A stretch of 64,000 bases of DNA. Origin: Sulfuricaulis limicola. GTDB taxonomy: Bacteria > Pseudomonadota > Gammaproteobacteria > Acidiferrobacterales > Sulfurifustaceae. Position 1 is the first letter of the stretch. Each line of letters opens with the position of its first letter. Made by a program: the position numbers and the translations under genes. Positions 17,283-22,154 of this stretch are shown here, in pieces. The DNA lies in contig NZ_AP014879.1 of NCBI RefSeq assembly GCF_002355735.1, positions 2,800,673 through 2,864,672 on the forward strand, in the 5' to 3' direction. The notes under the pieces are model-generated. The model was not told the origin of the DNA, did no database searches, and worked only from the letters and a program-made list of their open reading frames with translations.

Positions 17283-18182
17283 TCAGCCCCAAACACCTTC
17301 CGCCACTTCAACCACGCTGCCGCCAACAGACACTTCGATTTCTCCTTTCGTATTGTTTGTCCGCAGTGCCAGATCGGAGGGCCTTCCCATTTCATAGCCC
17401 TGGCCAACTGTCACGTCGATATTCGGGGCGCCAAACAGTTCATGACGCGCGAGATAGGCCGCGAGCGCGCCGTTGCTGCTGCCGGTGGCGGCATCTTCGG
17501 GAATGCCGTAGAAATCGGCGAACACGCGCACGCTCAGGTGTTGGCCCGCTTCATAGGCCTCGCGGCTGAATGCCAGGATGATTTTGGCCCAAGCGTCGTT
17601 GGCCAAAGCGAAATATTCGTCCCGGTTAATTTTTATTCGTCTGAGCGCGGCCAGACTTGCCAGCGGTACCACCAGCGTCGGGAAGCCCGTTGACACTTCC
17701 TCGACCGGAAAGTCCGGGGCGATGTCGGAGGCGGCGAGTCCCAACAGGCGCGCCAGCGTGCCGGCTTCAAGCCGCTTGCCGAACCGGGGAGGCATTTGCC
17801 GCATCCACAGTCTGGACGCCTGTCCCGATACTTCGTAAAACGTGACCGGGATCTTCCCGGCACGAAGATTGAGCACCACTTCGCTTGCCGTGGTCAGACG
17901 CAGCTTCTCGCGAATGACGTAGGCCGTTCCCAGCGTCGGGTGGCCGGCGAATTCCACCTCGGCCCGGGGCGTGAAAATGCGGACGTCATACCCGCCGTCT
18001 TGCGGCTGGCGCGATGTGATGAACGTGGTTTCGGAGAAGTTGATTTCCCTGGCGATTCTCTGCATCTCCTGACTGGACAGGGATTCGCAATCGATGAAAG
18101 TCGCCAGCGGATTTCCTCCGTATTTCCGGCTTGTGAATACATCGGTGATGAAAAATTTCGGCTTGTGCATTCTTGTTTCCAT
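17283..18182 (-). CDS. PhzF-family isomerase/epimerase-like protein
   Basis: 299 aa with the duplicated diaminopimelate-epimerase-like fold of the PhzF family. Visible are the N-terminal DVFTSRKYGGNPLATF, the glutamate region INFSETTF (E51, the PhzF catalytic acid/base), FTPRAEVEFAGHPTLGTAYV, and the second-half GIPEDAATGSSNGALAAYL. The family includes phenazine biosynthesis PhzF, but most members are of unknown function and no phz operon is present here, so phenazine synthesis should not be inferred. It is divergent from thiE and forms the right edge of the block interrupting thiD-thiE. It is somewhat lower in GC than its neighbours. Confidence 0.88.
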   Translation of the reverse strand: METRMHKPKFFITDVFTSRKYGGNPLATFIDCESLSSQEMQRIAREINFSETTFITSRQPQDGGYDVRIFTPRAEVEFAGHPTLGTAYVIREKLRLTTASEVVLNLRAGKIPVTFYEVSGQASRLWMRQMPPRFGKRLEAGTLARLLGLAASDIAPDFPVEEVSTGFPTLVVPLASLAALRRIKINRDEYFALANDAWAKIILAFSREAYEAGQHLSVRVFADFYGIPEDAATGSSNGALAAYLARHELFGAPNIDVTVGQGYEMGRPSDLALRTNNTKGEIEVSVGGSVVEVAEGVWG

Positions 18183-18255
18183 CGAGCGGAACCGGGGATT
18201 TCCGAATTGTCTTGTTGCTTGGCATACTACGCGGCAGATTTTTAATGGTCAAAAA

Positions 18256-18885
18256 ATGGTCAGCCAATTACACGTCGCGGGTCTGTACGTCATCGCCGAT
18301 ACCCACTATCTCGACGACACGCGCCTGATCGATGCGGTCGCTCAGGCGATCGCGGGCGGGGCGCGGGTCATTCAATACCGGGATAAAAAACACGCGGCTA
18401 CGGAACGAACACGGCAGGCGTCGGAGCTTGCCGCGCTGTGCCGGCGGCGGGGCGCGCTGTTCATCGTCAACGACGATGTGGCACTGGCGAAGGAAACACG
18501 GGCCGATGGCGTGCACCTGGGGCGGGAGGATGTCCCGCTCGCTGAGGCAAGGAAGCTGCTGGGAGCACGGGCGATCATCGGCGTGTCCTGCTACAACGAG
18601 CTGGCGCGCGCGGAGGCAGCGGAAAAGCAGGAGGCGGATTACATCGCCTTCGGCCGGTTTTTCCCTTCGCGCACCAAGCCGCAGGCGGTACAGGCGGGCC
18701 TCGACCTGCTGCGGGAGGCAAAAAAGAAACTGCACATTCCCGTCGTTGCCATCGGCGGCATTACCCCGGAAAATGGCGCCTCGCTGATCGCGGCCGGGGC
18801 CGATGCGCTGGCGGTGATCGAGGGCGTGTTCGGCCAAGCCGATGTCCGCAACGCGGCCGAACGCTATGCACAGCTATTCAAATAA
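18256..18885 (+). CDS. thiE: Thiamine-phosphate synthase
   Basis: Joins HMP-PP and the thiazole phosphate to thiamine phosphate. 209 aa TIM barrel. VIQYRDKKH binds the pyrimidine pyrophosphate, VNDDVALA and DGVHLGREDVPL are the conserved strands, YIAFGRFFPSRTK contains the pyrophosphate loop, and AIGGITPENGASLIAAGADALAV closes the barrel. The ATG at 18256 gives a normal-length protein; the longer upstream frame lacks family similarity. The ribosome-binding site is weak (A-rich), and no TPP riboswitch was recognised upstream. Confidence 0.92.
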   Translation: MVSQLHVAGLYVIADTHYLDDTRLIDAVAQAIAGGARVIQYRDKKHAATERTRQASELAALCRRRGALFIVNDDVALAKETRADGVHLGREDVPLAEARKLLGARAIIGVSCYNELARAEAAEKQEADYIAFGRFFPSRTKPQAVQAGLDLLREAKKKLHIPVVAIGGITPENGASLIAAGADALAVIEGVFGQADVRNAAERYAQLFK

Positions 18886-18902
18886 TAGTTTTTTAATAGT
18901 CT

Positions 18903-18982
18903 TTGCCACAGAGATCGCAGAGCACACAGAGAAAGGAAAGAAGCGGCTTTCACTCTGTGACCTCTGTGCTCTCTGTGGCTAA
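18903..18982. repeat. Intergenic palindromic repeat, CACAGAG family, copy 1
   Basis: Lies between thiE and hemL. The left arm TTGCCACAGAGATCGCAGAG-CACACAGAG carries three CACAGAG-like units at a 9-10 nt period. The right arm (CTCTGTGACCTCTGTGCTC...TCTGTGGCTAA) is its imperfect reverse complement, separated by an AAGGAAAGAAGCGGCTTTC spacer. A second copy lies inside the atp operon at 43023-43101. Confidence 0.85.
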
Positions 18983-19001
18983 CATTCATTAACCAAGACT
19001 T

Positions 19002-20282
19002 ATGACCACCTCCTCCGACCTCTTCAAGCGCGCGCAGAAGTGCATCCCCGGCGGCGTGAATTCGCCGGTGCGCGCGTTCAAGGGCGTGGGCGGCGACCCG
19101 GTATTCTTCGCGCGCGGTCAGGGCGCCTATGTCTGGGACGAGGACGGCAAGCGCTACATCGACTACGTCGGCTCCTGGGGACCGATGATCCTCGGCCACG
19201 CGCATCCCCGGGTGATGGCGGCGGTGAAGGAAACCATGGAGTACGGCCTCGGCTTCGGCGCGCCGACGCGCATCGAGGTCGACATGGCCGAATTGATCTG
19301 CCGGCTGGTGCCGTCGATCAAGAAGGTGCGCATGGTCAGCTCCGGCACCGAGGCCACCATGAGCGCGATTCGCCTCGCGCGCGGCTTCACCGGCCGCGAC
19401 AAGATCATCAAGTTCGAGGGCTGCTATCACGGCCACGCCGACTCACTGCTGGTGAAGGCCGGGTCGGGCGCGCTCACGCTCGGCGTGCCGACCTCGCCCG
19501 GCGTGCCGGCGGATTTGGCGAGCCACACACTCACGCTCGAATACAACAACGCCGCTCAGGCGCGCGAGCTGTTCGGCAAGATCGGGAAAGACATCGCTTG
19601 CGTCATCGTCGAGCCGGTGGCCGGCAACATGAATTGCGTGCCGCCGGTGCCGGGCTTTCTGGAAGCCCTGCGCGAGCTGTGCACCCAGCACGGCGCGGTG
19701 CTGATTTTCGACGAGGTCATGACCGGCTTCCGCGTGGCCCTGGGCGGGGCCCAGGCACACTATGGCATCCAGCCCGACCTCACCACGCTCGGCAAGGTCA
19801 TCGGCGGCGGGCTGCCGGTGGGTGCTTTCGGCGGGCGCGCCGACATCATGGCTCGCCTCGCCCCGGAAGGGCCGGTGTATCAGGCCGGAACGTTGTCGGG
19901 CAATCCGGTATCGCTCGCGGCCGGCATGGCCACGCTCCGGGAAATATCACAGCCGGGGTTCTTCGAGGCGCTGACGGCCAAGACCGCCATGCTGGCGCGG
20001 GGCCTGGCCGAACGGGCCCAGCGCGCCGGCGTGGCGCTGGTAACGCAACAGGTCGGCGGAATGTTCGGGATTTTCTTTACCAAGGGAAAATCAGTGACGA
20101 GTTTCGCCCAGGTCATGGCCTGCGACGTCGAGCGCTTCAAAAAATTCTTTCACGGGATGCTGCGCGAGGGAGTCTATCTGGCGCCGTCGGCGTTCGAGAC
20201 CGGTTTCGTCTCGGCAGCGCATACCGAGTCCGATATCGACGAAACCCTGGACAAGGCGGAAAAGGTTTTTAAGACGCTATAA
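19002..20282 (+). CDS. hemL: Glutamate-1-semialdehyde 2,1-aminomutase
   Basis: PLP enzyme making 5-aminolevulinate in the C5 tetrapyrrole pathway. 426 aa, same length as E. coli HemL. K265 in [18 protein letters not shown] is the Schiff-base lysine; [15 protein letters not shown] (about 113-127), [14 protein letters not shown] (about 141-154), FDEVMTGFR (236-244) and [16 protein letters not shown] are all present. It starts at the ATG at 19002, 20 bases after a palindromic repeat. thiE-hemL adjacency is conserved in Pseudomonas. With hemH and hemG in the same window, much of late and early heme synthesis is covered. Confidence 0.97.
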   Translation: MTTSSDLFKRAQKCIPGGVNSPVRAFKGVGGDPVFFARGQGAYVWDEDGKRYIDYVGSWGPMILGHAHPRVMAAVKETMEYGLGFGAPTRIEVDMAELICRLVPSIKKVRMVSSGTEATMSAIRLARGFTGRDKIIKFEGCYHGHADSLLVKAGSGALTLGVPTSPGVPADLASHTLTLEYNNAAQARELFGKIGKDIACVIVEPVAGNMNCVPPVPGFLEALRELCTQHGAVLIFDEVMTGFRVALGGAQAHYGIQPDLTTLGKVIGGGLPVGAFGGRADIMARLAPEGPVYQAGTLSGNPVSLAAGMATLREISQPGFFEALTAKTAMLARGLAERAQRAGVALVTQQVGGMFGIFFTKGKSVTSFAQVMACDVERFKKFFHGMLREGVYLAPSAFETGFVSAAHTESDIDETLDKAEKVFKTL

Positions 20283-20287
20283 GAATC

Positions 20288-20377
20288 TTAACCACGGATG
20301 AACACGGATAAACACAGATCGAAAGCAAAAACTGTTCGCTGGTTTTATCCGTGTTAATCCGTGTTTATCTGCGGTTT
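20288..20377. repeat. Intergenic palindromic repeat, CACGGAT family
   Basis: Follows hemL. The left arm AACCACGGATGAACACGGAT-AAACACAGAT has three CACGGAT units with a 10 nt period. The right arm (ATCCGTGTTAATCCGTG-TTTATCTGCGGTTT) is the complement, across a spacer of about 27 nt. It is the same architecture as the CACAGAG and ACAGGATT families but a different sequence. Confidence 0.85.
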
Positions 20378-20399
20378 CAGAAATCTTTTAGATAACTTA

Positions 20400-20430
20400 C
20401 AAAAAGAAACGGGCCGGTGGTCCGGCCCGT
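20400..20430 (-). terminator. Rho-independent terminator of the 78-residue unknown gene
   Basis: Read on the minus strand: perfect 9-bp stem ACGGGCCGG / CCGGCCCGT (20422-20430 with 20409-20417), 4-base loop, then TTTCTTTTT. It lies 27 bases after the stop of the minus-strand gene at 20457. Confidence 0.9.
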
Positions 20431-20456
20431 GTGTGCACCCCGCACAAAATTCTTGT

Positions 20457-20693
20457 CTAGCTGACCAGTATATTCTCGGAAGCAAACCGGACGGTGGCGA
20501 CCTGCGGGCGGATGGCCTCGTCGCTGAGGGCGATGTCCACGCCGAGGATGGCGACCAGGTTGTCGTGATCGCGCACGCCCGGCAGTTCCTCGCGCAGGTA
20601 CCCGTAATGGGTTTCGTTCATGTACACGACGTTCGGCCGCGCGCCGTGCACCACTTGGTAATCGTTCACCAGATTCACGATATGGCTTAACAT
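20457..20693 (-). CDS. Small conserved-looking protein of unknown function (78 aa)
   Basis: MLSHIVNLVNDYQVVHGARP to RFASENILVS. The ATG at 20693 has an ideal site (AAGGAGCAAGAACC), which decides against longer upstream frames. It has its own strong terminator, so it is a real expressed unit. It is soluble, without Cys, signal peptide or membrane segment, with an acidic C-terminal half. The aromatic NVVYMNETHYGYLREELPG segment looks like a compact alpha/beta domain. No function can be assigned. It sits alone between hemL and the cytochrome c4 gene on the minus strand. Confidence 0.8.
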   Translation of the reverse strand: MLSHIVNLVNDYQVVHGARPNVVYMNETHYGYLREELPGVRDHDNLVAILGVDIALSDEAIRPQVATVRFASENILVS

Positions 20694-20967
20694 GGTTCTT
20701 GCTCCTTTTGCCCCCGTTTGGGCCGTCCCGGAATCCCGCTTTACCTCTGCCGTGATTCCGCGCTTCTCAGTATCTGAAAGAGCAATACTCATGCCATGCC
20801 GGCCGGCTGGCTAAGCTGTTGAAATGGATTGGTATTTAATTCAGGCCGCATTGACGCGTTGCGGCAAGGGGCTTGGCGGGGGCCGGACAAAGGCCGGCAC
20901 CTGCCGCCGCACGGCAGAAAACACGCTGCCGTGCCAAGGTTGCTGAGGTTAGAGGGGTTCTAAGCGC
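20694..20967. other. Intergenic region between the small unknown gene and cytochrome c4
   Basis: 274 bases with no convincing gene. It contains a 9-bp perfect hairpin GCACGGCAG / CTGCCGTGC (20909-20917 with 20926-20934) about 35 bases past the cytochrome stop, which may end that transcript, though no T-run follows. The part near 20820-20850 is AT-richer and is the likely promoter area of the small gene; no clear -35/-10 pair was identified. Confidence 0.5.
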
Positions 20968-21582
20968 TTAGTGCAGGCCGGCCATGTATTCCGACACCGC
21001 CTTGATTTCCTGTTCCGACATGCGGAAGGCGATGCGGGTCATAATTTCACCGTCGTTGGCGCGGCTGCCGGCCTTGAAGGCCAGCATCTGCTTGCGGGTA
21101 TAGGCGGCGTTCTGGCCGGAGACCTTGGGAAAGCGCGGCGGGATGCCGTGGCCCGAGGGGCCGTGGCAACTCATGCAGGCGGACACGCCCATCTTGGCGT
21201 CGCCGCCGCGGTAAACCTTCTCGCCCTGCTTCGCCAGCTGGGCGTCCTGGGCCGCGCCCGGCTTGGGCTTGAGGCTGGCGAAATAGGCGCCGATGTTCTT
21301 CATGTCGGCGGCGCTGAGGGGGGCGGCCATGCCGGCCATGATGGGATCCTTGCGCGCGCCGGATTTGAAGTCGGCCAGTTGCTTGGCGATATAGGCCGAA
21401 TCCTGACCGGCAAGCTTGGGCCACAGGGGGTCGGCCCCGCCGTTGCCATCGGCCCCGTGGCAACCGGCGCATACCGCCGCCTTGGCCTGGCCGGCCGCGA
21501 CATTGCCGTTTGCGGCCTGCGCCGGCGCGATCATTACCAGCCACAGGCTCATTGCGGTGGCGACAGACAGCATGTTTTTCAT
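20968..21582 (-). CDS. Diheme cytochrome c4
   Basis: Periplasmic electron carrier, 204 aa. Sec signal peptide (MKNMLSVATAMSLWLVMIAP-AQAA), then two tandem class-I cytochrome c domains, each with one heme site: CAGCH (38-42) and CMSCH (136-140). The downstream Met ligands are probably in IMAGMAAPLS and IMTRIAFRMS. The length and two-domain layout are those of cytochrome c4, which passes electrons to cbb3 or aa3 oxidases in Gammaproteobacteria. Close to polA in this genome, as is cytochrome c4 in several pseudomonads. No oxidase genes are in the window. Confidence 0.93.
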   Translation of the reverse strand: MKNMLSVATAMSLWLVMIAPAQAANGNVAAGQAKAAVCAGCHGADGNGGADPLWPKLAGQDSAYIAKQLADFKSGARKDPIMAGMAAPLSAADMKNIGAYFASLKPKPGAAQDAQLAKQGEKVYRGGDAKMGVSACMSCHGPSGHGIPPRFPKVSGQNAAYTRKQMLAFKAGSRANDGEIMTRIAFRMSEQEIKAVSEYMAGLH

Positions 21583-21723
21583 AAAACCCCCATGAAAATA
21601 CGACGGAAACCGGATTGATTTTCGGATCGCGCGGCGGCGAGGGCGGAAATCAGGCCGGCTTTATATACCACAGCCCGCTTCCCGGTCAATTTACAAGGTC
21701 AATTCTGAATAAAAAGAAAATTT

Positions 21724-21923
21724 AACCGCCAAGACGCCAAGAACGCCAAGTTTTCAGAAAACTTGGGGCCAGGCTCAAAACCCCCTTGTAGGTTGGGGTG
21801 AGCAAAGCGAACCTCAACGCATCGGTGCCGTTGTTGGGTTTCGGCACTTCGTGCCTTAACCCAACCTACATCAAAATCAATTTTGAAATAGGTTCTGGTC
21901 TTTCTTGGCGACCTTGGCGGTTG
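21724..21923. repeat. Palindromic repeat, CGCCAAG family, split by another repeat
   Basis: The left arm AACCGCCAAGACGCCAAG-AACGCCAAG (21724-21750) carries three CGCCAAG units at a 9 nt period. The right arm CTTGGCGACCTTGGCGGTT (21904-21922) has two complementary units. The arms are about 150 bases apart, far more than in the other families here, because the interior contains a separate hairpin AAGTTTTCAGAAAACTT (21748-21764) and the complete GTAGGTTGGG-type palindrome at 21788-21869. Confidence 0.8.
21788..21869. repeat. GTAGGTTGGG-type palindromic repeat nested in the CGCCAAG repeat
   Basis: Arms GTAGGTTGGGG (21788-21798) and CCCAACCTAC (21860-21869) enclose GTGAGCAAAGCGAACC, GTTGTTGGGTTTC and a small GGCAC/GTGCC hairpin (21843-21855). 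GTAGGTTGGG...CCCAACCTAC palindromes of this kind are widely dispersed between genes in proteobacterial genomes. Here the element lies wholly within another palindromic repeat. Confidence 0.8.
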
Positions 21924-21942
21924 AAAAATATATCGCTGACAC

Positions 21943-21980
21943 AAAAAAAGCCCCGGAGACAAGGGGAGAGTGTCCGGGGC
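21943..21980 (-). terminator. Rho-independent terminator of the polA-side RNA
   Basis: Read on the minus strand: GCCCCGGA (21973-21980) pairs with TCCGGGGC (21950-21957), the loop is pyrimidine-rich (CUCUCCCCUU), and the stem is followed directly by seven T (21943-21949). It would stop both the small RNA and any readthrough from polA. Confidence 0.9.
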
Positions 21981-22057
21981 CGAACATGTTCCGGATTGTG
22001 CATCCGGAACGTGCCCCGCTCAGGGAGGTGGAGCGGAGCAAGACGAAGTCATCGTCT
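21943..22057 (-). ncRNA. Candidate trans-acting small RNA downstream of polA, with an anti-Shine-Dalgarno loop
   Basis: About 115 nt that fold, on the minus strand, into four consecutive stem-loops with almost no unpaired linker. SL1 is GACGA/UCGUC (22042-22056). SL2 is a 9-bp stem GCUCCGCUC/GAGCGGGGC (22013-22039, one G-U) with loop CACCUCCCU. SL3 is a perfect 9-bp stem GUUCCGGAU/AUCCGGAAC (21988-22010). SL4 is the terminator hairpin (21950-21980) followed by U7. The SL2 loop contains CACCUCC, identical to the anti-Shine-Dalgarno core of 16S rRNA, so it could pair with GGAGGUG ribosome-binding sites. A promoter-like sequence ends just before SL1. Spot 42 (E. coli) and ErsA (Pseudomonas) occupy the same place beside polA, but their sequences are not recognisable here. 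No open frame fits. Alternative: a structured polA 3' UTR. Confidence 0.68.
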
Positions 22058-22061
22058 GCGC

Positions 22062-22092
22062 ATTATGACGCACCGCGTTCGGATTAGTTCAA
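22062..22092 (-). promoter_or_regulatory. Candidate promoter of the polA-side RNA (sigma-E-like or sigma-70-like)
   Basis: On the minus strand: GAACTA (22085-22090), exactly 16 bases, TCATAA (22063-22068), close to the envelope-stress sigma-E pattern GAACTT-N16-TCTGA/TCAAA. The same bases can be read as a weaker sigma-70 site, TTGAAC-N19-CATAAT. The start would fall at 22056-22057, right where the first stem-loop begins. ErsA in Pseudomonas is sigma-22 (AlgU) dependent, which makes the sigma-E reading attractive. Seen by eye only. Confidence 0.5.
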
Positions 22093-22154
22093 GCCTTTTC
22101 GTTGCGGATGGTAAAACTTGGCGCCCGCTTCACGTAACTTTCATACGTGTTTGC

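Larger units (their letters stand above)
21583..21942. other. Repeat-filled spacer between cytochrome c4 and the polA-side small RNA
   Basis: 360 bases without a protein gene. About 21583-21720 holds the cytochrome c4 leader and an AT-rich stretch; 21724-21923 is a composite palindromic repeat (listed separately); 21924-21942 leads into the terminator of the RNA candidate. Frames open here on the plus strand consist only of translated repeat and antisense sequence. Confidence 0.6.

Noticed and set aside
17283..18182. Phenazine biosynthesis
   Set aside because: PhzF-like proteins are common outside phenazine pathways and no other phz gene is present.
18183..18255. TPP riboswitch upstream of thiE
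   Set aside because: The spacer is too short (73 bases) and has no CUGAGA or ACCUGA core motif.
18094..18255. N-terminal extension of ThiE by 54 residues
   Set aside because: The extra sequence overlaps the PhzF-like gene antisense, has no family similarity, and the ATG at 18256 gives the standard length.
18903..18982. Short direct repeats (CACAGAG and similar) as binding sites of a local regulator
   Set aside because: The same element recurs at an unrelated locus (43023) and is palindromic overall, so it is a dispersed repeat rather than a gene-specific operator.
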